Assembly: GCA_963989385.1 (NCBI GenBank)
Contig: OZ022503.1
Span: 92,762,638-92,826,637 of the forward strand
DNA: 64,000 nucleotides
From: Ctena decussata
Taxonomy: Eukaryota > Mollusca > Bivalvia > Lucinida > Lucinidae
Direction: 5' to 3'
Below are positions 63,101 through 64,000 of the stretch, one piece after another. The notes under the pieces are model-generated. The model did not search any database. It saw nothing but the letters and a program-made list of their open reading frames with translations, and was not told the DNA's origin. Every line of letters begins with the position of its first letter. The stretch's first letter is position 1. The translations under genes and the position numbers were made by a program.

Positions 63101-63810
63101 GGTCTGAGACATTAATTTCCTTCTAGTTTTGACAGAATTATGACTGTGTATAGCTTTTATAGTGATTTCATATCTGCCTTATTAATTAAGACTTCATTTA
63201 CTGACAAAGTTATAATCGTTTGTTGTTTCCTTTCCTACTGTAACTTCCACAAGTCAGCAGAGCTCTTAAATAATATCCCAAAATAAGTCTAAACTAGATA
63301 TTCATTTTAACTGCGGTATAATGATAAAATCTGTCTTAATTTGCCTTAATATTGGGACACAATAAGCGATTGCTCTGATTTCCCTAATTTGAAGAAGTTG
63401 ACAAGAAATAATTAGTAGATATTGCCTTCATCAGACTGCTTCAAAGCTATTTCATCTGGGCCTACACTGTTTGCTTCCCTAGACAAAGAACCCCTTTGGT
63501 AAATGGGGTCAACTCTTAAAGGAAAGAATTTTGTCCTTCAGAAGCAAGTTCTTCCTGTAGGAGGTGACCTCTTTAGAAGAAAGACAAAGTTATCTTCTCC
63601 TGAAAGTGACCCCTTCATCTTAAATGTATTTATGATCATCAGAGTTTGTTTCTGTCTTACTCCTTATATTTATGTTATTACAGCAGCTACTTATGCAAGA
63701 GGCTGAGGGAACCAGTCTTCAACCGGGAACCTTGCCAGAGTTGCCACTTCCTGCCTTAGACAGCAATGCTACGAAAGTTCTTCTTGGTGCAAAACCTCAG
63801 CCACCACAGG
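18580..63810 (+). CDS. TRAPPC8: TRAPPC8 (Trs85-like TRAPPIII subunit), 5' half, split over 15 exons; continues past the window
   Basis: TRAPPC8 is a subunit specific to the TRAPPIII complex. TRAPPIII activates Rab1/Ypt1 on membranes for ER-Golgi transport and autophagy. Conceptual translation of the exons below gives about 724 residues, colinear with the first half of the animal protein (about 1,430 aa in human): an N-terminus starting MAQC, then IRDPNN, TPWFEAYRE, SDHEFL, WFCPNILKYYVLIHD, LPDPWSQ, the SLFSATKKFF block, QTYHTAK, SDLRSALLLEQAAHCFINMK and INFTIGRQS. This covers most of the Trs85 domain. All introns are GT-AG, and exon phases are 1,1,0,2,0,1,0,2,0,2,0,0,0,0,1. Introns range from about 440 bp to 19.3 kb, the largest (intron 5) full of mobile elements. 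I recognise the protein by recall; no alignment was run. Confidence 0.93.
18737..18795 (+). other. Start of TRAPPC8 intron 1
   Basis: The donor GTGATATT is weaker than consensus but gives the right phase with exon 2. Nothing else is seen here. Confidence 0.6.
18796..18857 (-). mobile_element. Inverted fragment of a LINE 3' end
   Basis: The reverse complement (CTAGGGACTAGCTTCCCTGA to CAGTAAACAATTCTGA) is nearly the same as the 3' end of the LINE at 20274-20356. It lies head-to-head with that element, in the opposite orientation. Confidence 0.75.
18858..20356 (+). mobile_element. 5'-truncated LINE with GATTCT-repeat tail, sense in intron 1
   Basis: A partial RT ORF runs from 18980 (after a TAG at 18977) to 20281, followed by a 65-bp 3' UTR and the tail GATTCTGATTCTG (20343-20355). 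The tail resembles the NATTCTRT repeats of CR1-type LINEs. The 5' limit near 18858 is approximate. Confidence 0.75.
18980..20281 (+). CDS. LINE reverse transcriptase fragment (CR1/Jockey-like), about 433 codons
   Basis: The frame is open from 18980, and the first methionine is at 19055. Motifs in order: NYRPVSLT (just before the Met), HAFRKKHSCET, LDFEKAFDTPPH, SGVPQGTVLGPLLFSLYIND, the catalytic FADD box (RLFADDC), and the C-terminal LVRPVLEYGSSVWDP region. Endonuclease and N-terminal parts are absent through 5' truncation, so the copy is not autonomous. No stop interrupts the remaining frame, suggesting moderate youth. Transcription of the host gene would read it in sense. Confidence 0.88.
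   Translation, partial: VCNYRPVSLTCVPCKLLEHIVCSNIMAHLDEHKLLSDRQHAFRKKHSCETRLITVINDWAKILDKGGQIDTFILDFEKAFDTPPHELLKCKLFGYGIGGKTLKWIDSFLCYRQQRVVVNGVKWDWAPVLSGVPQGTVLGPLLFSLYINDIIENIDSELRLFADDCVCYRVIRDIEDTVKLQEDIDRLGCWARSWGMRFQPVKCNIMQITRKRIKKINASYTLEGTVLNNVETIKYLGITITNDLKWNTHVSNICTKANRTLGFLRRNLAACPQDVKESAYKGLVRPVLEYGSSVWDPQSILLQDELEKVQKRAARFVTGNYTYETGSMTGILGKLKWESLKKRRKDSRLIMLYKGLRGAASIPINDLVPPSRRTRNHHSLAFQTPLAGTDIYKSSFFPQTIRDWNSLEDSLISAAEGAEDSVTKFTSLIRARD
20379..21313. mobile_element. Candidate MITE with GACCAGTTTCAGTGACC inverted ends
   Basis: GACCAGTTTCAGTGACC occurs near 20380, and its reverse complement near 21089 and again near 21296. The interior is A/T-rich without a gene; the ORF 20842-21213 has no motif. 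Boundaries and target duplication are not resolved. Confidence 0.4.
21395..23392. mobile_element. 2.0-kb non-autonomous DNA transposon with AGCTGCG-rich ends, copy 1
   Basis: The termini CCCTTGCGAAAA and TTTTCGCAAGGG are inverted and flanked by the dinucleotide TG on both sides. Both subterminal regions (about 400 bp left, 600 bp right) are packed with variants of AAAGCTGCG, AACGCAGCTTT and GCCGGCTTTT, many pairing as short hairpins. The middle (21800-22800) is A/T-rich and shows no transposase. Small ORFs here are by-products of the repeated motif. The superfamily is not clear: two-base duplications (TG here, TA in copy 2) fit only a few families. Confidence 0.85.
23495..24264. mobile_element. 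770-bp hAT-like MITE with 8-bp target duplication
   Basis: The ends TAGGGCTGGCTAATCGA and TCGATTAATCGTGCCAGCCCTA-type are inverted. CCCAGAGT is duplicated at 23487-23494 and 24265-24272. ATCGATTA blocks recur in both subterminal regions. The 8-bp duplication and (C/T)AGGGCTGGC start are typical of hAT elements. Confidence 0.9.
24423..25473. mobile_element. 1.05-kb hAT-like MITE with 8-bp target duplication
   Basis: The termini GGGCTCTC and GAGAGCCCT are inverted. GTACAACA is duplicated at 24415-24422 and 25474-25481. Inner ends share TTGGGAATGGGGCC in inverted positions as a GGGCC/GGCCC-rich block (24446 and 25424). There is no transposase; the ORF at 24377-24610 crosses the boundary and is not a gene. 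Confidence 0.85.
25482..26024. other. Intron 1 spacer between transposons
   Basis: This holds one half of a TTTTGATATCAAGTTATCAGGC end (25699-25721), which is the terminus of the 118-bp MITE at 29918-30035. I see nothing else. Confidence 0.4.
26025..28059. mobile_element. 2.0-kb AGCTGCG-rich DNA transposon, copy 2
   Basis: Same orientation, same termini (CCCTTGCGAAAA / TTTTCGCAAGGG) and nearly the same sequence as copy 1 along its length, flanked by TA on both sides. It differs by scattered substitutions, a short extra unit near 27600, and a long poly-C run (about 27135-27181) where copy 1 has a short mixed tract. The similarity across A/T-rich non-motif regions shows these are true copies rather than convergent repeats. 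Confidence 0.9.
27135..27181 (+). repeat. Poly-C tract
   Basis: Almost 50 consecutive C residues followed by (CA)n. Copy 1 has only a short C run at the matching place (22507-22513). The length may be imprecise because such runs are error-prone in sequencing. Confidence 0.8.
28203..28319. repeat. Two near-identical perfect hairpins just before exon 2
   Basis: Hairpin 1 (28203-28249) has a 21-bp stem with loop TGTTA. Hairpin 2 (28281-28319) repeats the same AGGTTCAAGATATTTTC stem with loop TGTTG. They end about 30 bp before the exon 2 acceptor at 28348. Confidence 0.85.
28349..28549 (+). CDS. TRAPPC8: TRAPPC8 exon 2
   Basis: Acceptor TATTTTCAG, donor GTAAGTAT, entered and left in phase 1. 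It encodes AHIRDPNNVAHTLQNLRISM and onward to GNYDLQLSG, matching the second conserved N-terminal block. Confidence 0.92.
28550..29020 (+). other. TRAPPC8 intron 2, left part
   Basis: No gene or clear repeat is seen before the SINE. The small ORF at 28840-29058 has no recognisable features. Confidence 0.4.
29021..29281 (+). mobile_element. tRNA-derived SINE with duplicated B box
   Basis: The head GTGCCGTGGTTGAGTGGTTAGAG carries an A box (TGGTTGAGTGG). GGTTCGAATCTGGG occurs twice (29071 and 29096), giving two B boxes. The flanking repeat ATATCTCAAG/ATACCTCAAG (29011-29020, 29282-29291) differs at one base. The body ends 32 bp before exon 3. Confidence 0.78.
29314..29429 (+). CDS. TRAPPC8: TRAPPC8 exon 3
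   Basis: Acceptor CTTTTTTTCCAG, donor GTACAGAT, phase 1 to phase 0. It encodes ASTPWFEAYRECFLKFLPP, then SDHEFLKHCLGCILTLATSQ. An in-frame stop follows soon after the donor, consistent with an intron. Confidence 0.92.
29430..29917 (+). other. TRAPPC8 intron 3, left part
   Basis: No gene, RNA or clear repeat is seen. The ORF at 29690-29878 has no motif. Confidence 0.4.
29918..30035. mobile_element. 118-bp MITE with GTGTCTTTTGATATCAA ends
   Basis: Left GTGTCTTTTGATATCAA-CTTATCAGGC is inverted at the right end (GCCTGATAAACTTGATATCAAAAGACAC region). A half-copy of the terminus is at 25699. Confidence 0.75.
30184..30329 (+). CDS. TRAPPC8: TRAPPC8 exon 4
   Basis: Of two possible acceptors, the one at 30183 (ATCATCAG) gives phase 0, while the one at 30154 would break the frame. 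It encodes DPLGMFSTLSSSQQQQQTQ and LPHWFCPNILKYYVLIHDV. It ends in phase 2 at AAA|GTAAGT, joining the next exon as Lys-Ala-Glu. Confidence 0.9.
30333..30514. mobile_element. 182-bp MITE starting at the exon 4 splice donor
   Basis: The left end AGTACAATGGACCCGCTTTA is inverted at the right end (TAAAGAGGGTTGACTGTAC) with mismatches. A second TTGCTGTTGTAAAG block repeats inside (30399, 30471). The left terminus overlaps positions +4 to +8 of the donor GTAAGTAC. Confidence 0.6.
30737..30960. mobile_element. Palindromic MITE family A, copy 1
   Basis: The ends TGAGCTGTGACATGACAAAACC and GTTGGCTCA are inverted. An inner pair ACTCATATCAGCCAGGGCAT and CCAGGCTGATCTGAGTCTTT follows. The three other copies are at 34832, 58899 and 60170. 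Confidence 0.8.
31354..31516 (+). CDS. TRAPPC8: TRAPPC8 exon 5
   Basis: Acceptor TATATTCACAG, donor GTAAGTTT, phase 2 to 0. It encodes KAEAIYQSMKSTFGHQSCHL, INSR and LPDPWSQFLTKQPETV, matching the ESIYEEMK...INSR...PDPWSQ region. An ORF reading from 30953 through this exon includes intron sequence and is not the protein. Confidence 0.92.
31517..32199 (+). other. TRAPPC8 intron 5, first part
   Basis: No gene or clear mobile element is recognised. Confidence 0.4.
32215..32790. repeat. Two diverged tandem units with GTCTGTCTGTCC start, interrupted by a small MITE
   Basis: Unit blocks TGTGTCCGAGATAACTAAAAA (32299) and TGTGTCCGGGATAACTAAAAA (32590) recur, as do AAGGTATGCCACACAC/AAGGTGTGTTGGGCAC. 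Between them, 32429-32565 has inverted ends GGGTGAAAGTT/AACTTTCACCC flanked by AT. Confidence 0.65.
32897..33118. mobile_element. 222-bp near-perfect palindrome
   Basis: From GGGCCGTATGTATGAAATGA to its inverse ending ATACGACCCC, nearly the whole length pairs. The central stem around GGAGGAACAGTCT|GATAA|AGACTGTTCCTCC is perfect for more than 40 bp. It looks like a fold-back MITE. Confidence 0.85.
33162..33883. mobile_element. 722-bp MITE with TA flanks (Tc1/mariner-like size class)
   Basis: The ends CCGTATAATGGGAAATTTTC and GAAAATTTTCCATTATACGG are inverted, flanked by TA. Subterminal AATTTTCGCG/CGCGAAAATT blocks repeat on both sides (33191, 33225, 33775, 33796, 33845, 33860). ORFs here are incidental. 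Confidence 0.85.
33886..34831 (+). other. Intron 5 spacer
   Basis: No gene or recognisable element. Confidence 0.4.
34832..35069. mobile_element. Palindromic MITE family A, copy 2 (best preserved)
   Basis: TGAGCCGGGACACGAGAAAA pairs with TTTTCTCGCGTCGCGGCTCA. Inner ACTCAGATCAGCCTGGGCAT pairs with ATGCCCAGGCTGATCTGAGT, and GGTCTGGTCAGACTC with GACTCTGATCAGATTGG. No coding capacity. Confidence 0.85.
35440..35505. repeat. Small hairpin repeat
   Basis: CTAGGTCCTGAGGGAGCTGTT and AACAGCTCTCTTTGGACCTGG-type segments are inverted with a 20-base spacer. Confidence 0.5.
35506..36330 (+). other. Intron 5 spacer
   Basis: The ORF at 35533-35850 (105 codons) has no motif I recognise and may be chance. 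No mobile element termini are seen. Confidence 0.35.
36331..36396. repeat. Long A/T-rich hairpin
   Basis: The segment about AATAATTAATTTTCCATTTG is followed after 2-3 bases by its near-exact inverse, with GGGACA/TGTCCC ends: a stem of about 30 bp. Confidence 0.8.
36418..36520. mobile_element. Palindromic MITE family C fragment
   Basis: CCCTCATAAGAACTGCCTCA|GTAAGGCAGGCCTAATGAG forms a hairpin. It is related to copies at 45790, 50945-51300 and 54360-54560. Confidence 0.55.
36848..39004 (-). repeat. 3' LTR (2,157 bp)
   Basis: TG...CA-type ends. Compared with the other LTR I found one difference, C at 37860 against T at 44621. It contains six exact TGACGTCA octamers (37155, 37880, 37908, 38268, 38380, 38409). 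ORFs at 37667-37956 on both strands appear in both LTRs and are not genes. Confidence 0.93.
39005..39019 (-). promoter_or_regulatory. Putative polypurine tract of the LTR element
   Basis: On the minus strand AAGGGGAAACCTA lies directly before the 3' LTR start TGTTACG, the place where plus-strand priming occurs in LTR elements. Confidence 0.6.
39190..40419 (-). CDS. Integrase catalytic core and C-terminal region of the RT-less LTR element
   Basis: The reading frame is open from 40419; the first methionine (40353) is internal. It follows the Gag-protease frame directly, separated only by the TGA at 40420-40422. Domains: first catalytic Asp in a VDIVGP block (about 40405), core up to about residue 110 of the Met-started ORF, last catalytic Glu in VEKFH (residue 78), then a GPY/F-like module (LLLQWNGPYEVVEVV, about residues 212-226) and a roughly 130-residue tail without known motif. 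The middle catalytic motif is abnormal: EHDSK stands where an Asp-x-Gly motif is usual. This frame supplies the integration function in related elements; here activity is doubtful. Confidence 0.88.
   Translation of the reverse strand, partial: VAVDIVGPIEPRSDRKSRYILTMIDYATRYPEAVALPGIETGRVAEALVEMFSRLGIPSEMLIEHDSKITIDVMREVSRLLSLQDLTTIPYQSTGKGPVEKFHDTLKQILREMCVERPNDWDRYLPALLFAVREVPQESLGFSPFELLYGRNVRGPMQILKELWSVEETDQRALLTYQYVIDLKERLERTCKLAQDIVRKMDVKQNAYYDKRARSRKFDVGDKVLLLLPNECNKLLLQWNGPYEVVEVVNAMNYKINVKGVVNTYPANMIKQYVQRQKNVSSAVVNARDNVGSEDHSDPNVQRVNICTSEDVSQYDFIRENVKPDDVTSIQKANMEEHGGDSRLEAEATDPVGSVVRSRCNVKDSVSVTSDTLKGGDFHLVFDQTYPYFPIPFEARQVRHRELIDFGIR
40420..42687 (-). CDS. Gag-protease-integrase N-terminus polyprotein of the RT-less LTR element
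   Basis: 755 codons. Residues about 35-160 are a charged coiled coil with AEKDREIELA-type repeats. A Gag core follows from KLPYFDESKDKMDSYL (about 170) to about 335. A CCHC zinc knuckle, CSICGKGHLTYKC, lies near 360, then an RG-rich stretch (about 435-450). An aspartic protease motif DTGCTG lies near 505, then a TRSQAK linker. The integrase zinc-binding domain (HETLMSGH ... CKSCDICQ) lies near 695-735. It ends at a TGA (40420-40422) that splits integrase between its zinc-binding and catalytic domains. The start could be this ATG or the one eight codons on (MDQLV). Reverse transcriptase, expected between protease and integrase or after integrase, is absent. Confidence 0.92.
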   Translation of the reverse strand: MSITLSVMDQLVKTGRELGYEGQALQEFVKQQQETERAERHAVRALDKEKIAQADKDREIELARIAQAEKDREIELAKIAADREIEMARIESIERQAEKDREAKLSQVESDKEAKLSSEVELEKLKYSFELQQRELKNQIDLQKVTFRVELEKQKSEKLAHARDPKLPYFDESKDKMDSYLSRFEKYATANKWDKNVWAAYLSALLKGRALDVYDRLSVDDAADYDKLKDALFKNFDMTERGFRKKFRYDRPEKSETFIQFSSRLRSYLNKWLKMAKVDQSYESVCDFFARDQFLESCSKELYVHLKPKTFTNLGEMAREADLFAEARGGVYACVNKGQRDSKGVTQSRSDNKPSAKPEIKCSICGKGHLTYKCFKNPDRKQAYSAEVGASASGYSGSKGSSYAPKDETQRSQSKSDTVQTKGSNSDRGRGRGYSRGRGRGGGHQMSFCKTTMNRSHEIEGPYKSKEESPLIDNNVDREGVCYFLRSRLPTAQGTVNGKTVVVLRDTGCTGCVVRRNLVSNDQLLGRESDVTLIDESTQRYPLAMVDIDCPFFTGKTEALCMEDTLYDLVIGNIDGSKLPDMSHFAMAAVTRSQAKQGEEVYRKLKVPDQIIASDKEALKQAQVVDPKLNGIRQRVESGNVTISRGLNRGETKFIRKQDLLYRQFTKGNKVTLQLIIPEGFREKVLRLAHETLMSGHLGIKKTMDRVLTEFFWPGICGDVARFCKSCDICQRTIQKGRVTKVPLGKLPQIDTPFK
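42688..43608 (-). promoter_or_regulatory. Leader of the LTR element with primer-binding site
   Basis: Directly after the 5' LTR the minus strand reads TGGTGTCATGAAGTAACGGG (43608-43589), a TGG-starting tract in the position of a tRNA primer-binding site. I could not identify the tRNA. The remaining roughly 900 bases are non-coding, rich in ACGT, with one more TGACGTCA at 42845-42852. Confidence 0.65.
43609..45765 (-). repeat. 5' LTR (2,157 bp)
   Basis: Same length as the 3' LTR. It starts on the minus strand at 45765. It carries the six TGACGTCA octamers at 43916, 44641, 44669, 45029, 45141 and 45170, three of them within 150 bp. Confidence 0.93.
45790..45885. mobile_element. Palindromic MITE family C fragment
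   Basis: GGCCTCATAAGAACCACTTC|AGTGAAATAGTTCTTAGAG resembles the family C hairpin at 36418. Together with that copy it lies just outside the LTR element. Confidence 0.5.
46070..49288. repeat. Tandem array, about 21 units of roughly 146 bp, with inverted GCTCRCCTGAGC-type ends
   Basis: The left end AGCTCGCCTGAGCACGAAGTG and right end ATGCTCAGGTGAGCGATTCA are inverted at the GCTCACCTGAGC core. In between, units with CCTTGTGTACGCTCTAGAGG, CACAGTTTTGATCCAA, ATGAAACTTTGTCAGAATGT and AACTAGGTCACTAGGTCAAA recur every 144-147 bp. Over much of the array two unit types alternate: one with CTTTATGAAAC, ATAAA.TCTAGGCCAAG and AATCTTAG, the other with GTTCATGAAAC, CATAGTATCTAGGACAAG and AATCATAG. The effective period is therefore about 290 bp. 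No long ORF uses the repeat. Confidence 0.85.
46134..46172. repeat. 12-bp self-complementary GGACGTCCGTCC repeats
   Basis: Three consecutive near-copies of a 12-bp unit that is made of reverse-complementary halves, at the entrance of the tandem array. Confidence 0.75.
49300..50060. repeat. Tandem array, 4-5 units of about 170 bp
   Basis: Blocks GAGTTATGCCCCTTTTTC/GTTAAGCCCCTTTTT occur near 49317, 49483, 49650, 49823 and 49990, each followed by AAGCCTATGGAA, CTGATGCTAGGATCATGAT and GCAGGAAG.CATTG blocks. Confidence 0.8.
50807..50933 (+). CDS. TRAPPC8: TRAPPC8 exon 6
   Basis: Acceptor TTTCTTTGCCAG, donor GTTTGTTC, phase 0 to 1. It encodes EGVDYDGSASGSVEDLTFPT... to LEVTE, in the variable linker between the PDPWSQ block and the next conserved block. 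Little conservation is expected, so it is supported by phase, splice sites and position. It follows a 19.3-kb intron. Confidence 0.8.
50945..51300. mobile_element. Two palindromic MITE family C copies
   Basis: The segment starts AGAGCTCCAGATAA (50946) and has TTGTAACCCCTC...AATGAGGGTTCAC (51017-51066). A second hairpin is GTAACCCCACTGTACAATTG|TCTCGTCGAGACAATTCTAATGAGGGG-type (51163-51217). It ends near TTTAGAGCTC (51284). Confidence 0.7.
51480..52505. repeat. Tandem units of about 190-210 bp
   Basis: Starts with CCGTCCATGCGTCTGTCCGTC (51521). Units contain CTTGTACGGGCCATAACTC-like (51557, 51711, 51890, 52052) and TAAGAATGGTTGCTCC-like blocks (51645, 51805, 51972). Related terminal blocks GGACGTATTATTTTG and GGGCGTATTATGCGCC lie at 51497 and 52483. 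Confidence 0.65.
52952..53256 (+). CDS. TRAPPC8: TRAPPC8 exon 7
   Basis: Acceptor TTTTTATATATTTAG, donor GTAAGTTG, phase 1 to 0. It encodes DGFGPNND... through GHGMCLTTSDQDRIRIFIHE and ALLPWAERQMKLLSDVV, matching the conserved LT..D.DRIR.FI.EF....LLP block. Confidence 0.93.
53303..53377. mobile_element. Palindromic MITE family B
   Basis: CAAGCAAATAGTGTAGACC pairs with GGTCTACATTGTTTGCC. Inside, GATCAGACTGCTCCTC pairs with GAGCAGTCTGATC around CCAGTG. A relative is at 16930-17015 and weaker ones near 30640, 58800 and 63430. Confidence 0.75.
53378..54170 (+). other. TRAPPC8 intron 7 remainder
   Basis: No gene or further element recognised. Short ORFs on both strands (53468-53719) show no motif. 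Confidence 0.4.
54171..54283 (+). CDS. TRAPPC8: TRAPPC8 exon 8
   Basis: Acceptor CTACTTTTCAG, donor GTGAGTAT, phase 0 to 2. It encodes LASKTGIRKSLFSATKKFFG and GNPSKASHATTNLETTV. The K..SRSLFSATKKWF-type block is a landmark of the family. Confidence 0.92.
54360..54560. mobile_element. Palindromic MITE family C copy
   Basis: GTGATCCCTCATTAGAACCG|TCTTGCCAAGAAGGTTCTAATGAGGGGGTCAC-type hairpin (54420-54471). Flanks GGATAATTTTCC and GAATTATCC and an end near TTTTCTGGAGATC match other family C copies. Confidence 0.7.
54561..55840 (+). other. TRAPPC8 intron 8, unassigned
   Basis: A CAGGGTTCGCTCTTCCATTC block (54780) followed by TTTGGCAAAAACAAGTGGCG looks like one end of a transposon, but I found no partner end. 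The ORF at 55147-55527 (126 codons) has no recognisable domain. Confidence 0.35.
55842..56846. mobile_element. 1.0-kb MITE with AGTATTCCTCAAAATTATTG ends
   Basis: The left AGTATTCCTCAAAATTATTG (then AGAATT) is inverted exactly at the right end (CAATAATTTTGAGGAATACT). ATA occurs next to both ends. The interior is A/T-rich without a gene. Confidence 0.82.
56848..57529 (+). other. Intron 8 remainder with G-run and dispersed hairpin
   Basis: A G-run lies at 57053-57069. AGGAAGAATTTGCTAAATTCTTTCCT (57255-57280) is a hairpin of the dispersed family also seen at 57895, 59990 and 63510. No gene. Confidence 0.5.
57530..57680 (+). CDS. TRAPPC8: TRAPPC8 exon 9
   Basis: Acceptor TGATTGCAG, donor GTAGGTGT, phase 2 to 0. 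It encodes YSKDSAELQMRRLADLAFLF, then YDFAYQTYHTAKRDFNNDHA and AGAL, matching the ELQ.RK.ADL.FL...YD.AY..YHTAK.DF block. Confidence 0.94.
57681..58123 (+). other. TRAPPC8 intron 9
   Basis: It contains a dispersed GAAGGAGCATATTCTTC-type hairpin near 57915-57965. Nothing else is seen. Confidence 0.45.
58124..58227 (+). CDS. TRAPPC8: TRAPPC8 exon 10
   Basis: Acceptor TTCTGTTTGTAG, donor GTGAGTGC, phase 0 to 2. It encodes EMACIAIFMLGSLSQRPYPY, then HYMESAITTYLQSC, matching the RPYPAHYMD.AI.TY block. Confidence 0.93.
58228..58898 (+). other. TRAPPC8 intron 10, left part
   Basis: A weak family B palindrome is near 58790-58865. No gene. Confidence 0.4.
58899..59145. mobile_element. Palindromic MITE family A, copy 3
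   Basis: TGAGCTGCAACATGACAAAACC pairs with GGTTTTGTTGTGACGCGGCTCA-type end. Inner CATATCAGCC/CAGGCTGATCTGAG and CTGATCAGAGTCTT/AAGACTTTGATCA segments pair. Confidence 0.8.
59191..59296 (+). CDS. TRAPPC8: TRAPPC8 exon 11
   Basis: The acceptor at 59190 (CTTTACCCAG) keeps the frame from exon 10, whereas the more obvious TTATGCAG at 59210 does not. It encodes KNHHYAVRATLVSTEALKNR and GMYSEAAMQFIKMMSE, with the expected spacing to the KN......RC.LLSAE region. Donor GTAAGTAC, phase 0. Confidence 0.88.
59297..59723 (+). other. TRAPPC8 intron 11
   Basis: A/T-rich; no element recognised. Confidence 0.5.
59724..59855 (+). CDS. TRAPPC8: TRAPPC8 exon 12
   Basis: Acceptor TTTTGCTTTCAG, donor GTCAGTAA, phase 0 to 0. 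It encodes DSDLRSALLLEQAAHCFINM, then PMVRKYSFHMILAGHRFSKA, nearly invariant in animal TRAPPC8 proteins. This is the strongest single exon for identification. Confidence 0.97.
59985..60085. repeat. Dispersed hairpin repeat
   Basis: AGGAAGAATTTGCTTC and GAGTAAATTCTTTTCTTC pair, followed by AGGAGTTGACTCCAATTGAG. Relatives are near 3630, 50650, 57255, 57915 and 63510. Confidence 0.6.
60170..60406. mobile_element. Palindromic MITE family A, copy 4
   Basis: TGAGCCCTGACACAAGAAAA pairs with TTTTGTTGTGTCATGGCT. Inner ACTCAGATCAGCCTGGGCAT pairs with ATGCCCAGGCTGATCTGAGT. Confidence 0.83.
60407..60861 (+). other. TRAPPC8 intron 12 remainder
   Basis: No gene or repeat recognised. The ORF 60368-60631 has no motif and crosses the MITE boundary. 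Confidence 0.4.
60862..60933 (+). CDS. TRAPPC8: TRAPPC8 exon 13
   Basis: Acceptor TCTGATTTGCAG, donor GTAAGCTT, 24 codons, phase 0 to 0. It encodes RKHALRAYSQALQIYKGKNW and SLAE, matching the KHALR.Y.QA.Q.YKGK.WSLAE block. Confidence 0.95.
60934..62439 (+). other. TRAPPC8 intron 13, with a possible old element
   Basis: GAATTCCGGTGTATT (60988) and CACCGGAATTCAAGTGTA (61921) are partly inverted and might bound a degenerate roughly 950-bp element. CACCGGAATGAAAATGGCGGG at 61535 is a third related block. No gene is supported; ORFs 61719-62102 and 62118-62378 have no motif. Confidence 0.35.
62440..62466 (+). pseudogene. Exon-13-like fragment in intron 13
   Basis: ATTTACAAGGGAAAAAACTG (then GTCA) nearly repeats the end of exon 13 (60900-60923) and reads IYKGKNWS in one frame. 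It lacks splice sites and the SLAE codons. Confidence 0.55.
62551..62595 (+). pseudogene. 45-nt candidate cassette exon or decayed copy of the exon 14 start
   Basis: Flanked by GTGTTTCAG and GTAAGTGA, 15 codons, no stop, phase 0 on both sides, so it could be included without changing frame (DPSLHNWRSIEKHSI). Its DNA also resembles the first bases of the next exon (GATC..TC......CACAATTGG in both, offset by two bases), so it may be a remnant of an exon duplication. The residues are not part of TRAPPC8 as I know it. Confidence 0.45.
62770..62922 (+). CDS. TRAPPC8: TRAPPC8 exon 14
   Basis: Acceptor TATATTATAG, donor GTAAGGTC, phase 0 to 0. It encodes DHINFTIGRQSHNLKQLENA, then AFLREYLFVYR, matching the DHINFTIGRQS.....LDNA and AFLREYL.VY blocks. 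Confidence 0.96.
62923..63683 (+). other. TRAPPC8 intron 14
   Basis: A G-rich tract lies at 62976-63001, a weak family B palindrome at 63428-63478 and a dispersed AAGAATTTTGTCCTTCAGAAG-type hairpin at 63510-63560. No gene. Confidence 0.5.
63684..63810 (+). CDS. TRAPPC8: TRAPPC8 exon 15
   Basis: Acceptor ATGTTATTACAG, donor GTAAGTAT, phase 0 to 1. It encodes QLLMQEAEGTSLQPGTLPEL, then PLPALDSNATKVLLGAKPQP, matching the LPQLPLP.....AT.V..G block. The gene continues beyond 64000. Confidence 0.93.
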
Positions 63811-64000
63811 GTAAGTATCCTGACTGCTCAAAGTCAAACAGCATTGCTACATTAATACTTCAAGAACTGAGCAGAAGCCATCATATACAAGGAGGTGCCC
63901 AATATTTAGGGTTACCTTAGTGCACTGTGTAAATGATTTGTTTCTCGTGAACAGGGAATGTTAGCCATGTACCATTAATACTCAGATTAGACTACCTTTT
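63811..64000 (+). other. Start of TRAPPC8 intron 15
   Basis: Intronic sequence to the window end; nothing recognised. Confidence 0.6.

Overview
The window looks like nuclear DNA of an invertebrate, most plausibly a marine bivalve mollusc. It holds one conserved, intron-rich eukaryotic gene embedded in dense transposable elements (TEs), tRNA-derived SINEs, palindromic MITEs and tandem repeats of a kind common in clam genomes. There is no bacterial-style gene organisation. The species assignment is an inference from style, not from a diagnostic gene.

The one host gene I can support is the 5' half of TRAPPC8 (the Trs85-like subunit of the TRAPPIII trafficking and autophagy complex), on the + strand from the ATG at 18580 to beyond the right edge. 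I placed 15 coding exons by hand (18580-63810). All junctions are GT/AG, the codon phase is consistent from exon to exon, and the product aligns along its length with animal TRAPPC8. A further 45-nt candidate exon (62551-62595) and a nearby exon-13-like fragment look like remnants of a local exon duplication. A promoter-like stretch lies at 18401-18579.

Left of the gene (1-18400) are nested mobile elements. The gag gene of a Ty3/Gypsy-like element (minus strand, 8532 down past 1) is split by a 7.6-kb fold-back element (655-8300) flanked by TTAA. The fold-back has long inverted arms made of oppositely oriented tandem repeats, an inserted SINE (6304-6577) and a MITE in its loop. Next come a minisatellite, a 5'-truncated LINE on the minus strand (10713-12770), and a second, 5.5-kb fold-back element (12912-18391) with a 9-bp target duplication. 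That one ends only 189 bp before the TRAPPC8 ATG.

Intron 1 carries a 5'-truncated LINE, two nearly identical 2.0-kb elements (21395-23392 and 26025-28059) and two hAT-like MITEs. Intron 5 (19.3 kb) carries a young LTR retrotransposon (36848-45765). Its 2,157-bp LTRs match in length and differ at one position that I found. It encodes Gag, protease and integrase but no reverse transcriptase or RNase H. The same intron holds a composite tandem-repeat element (45905-50265) with about 21 units of 146 bp in an alternating dimer pattern. Later introns hold repeated copies of several small palindromic MITE families.

All coordinates of exons and elements were read by eye. Alignment and RNA evidence would be needed to make them final.
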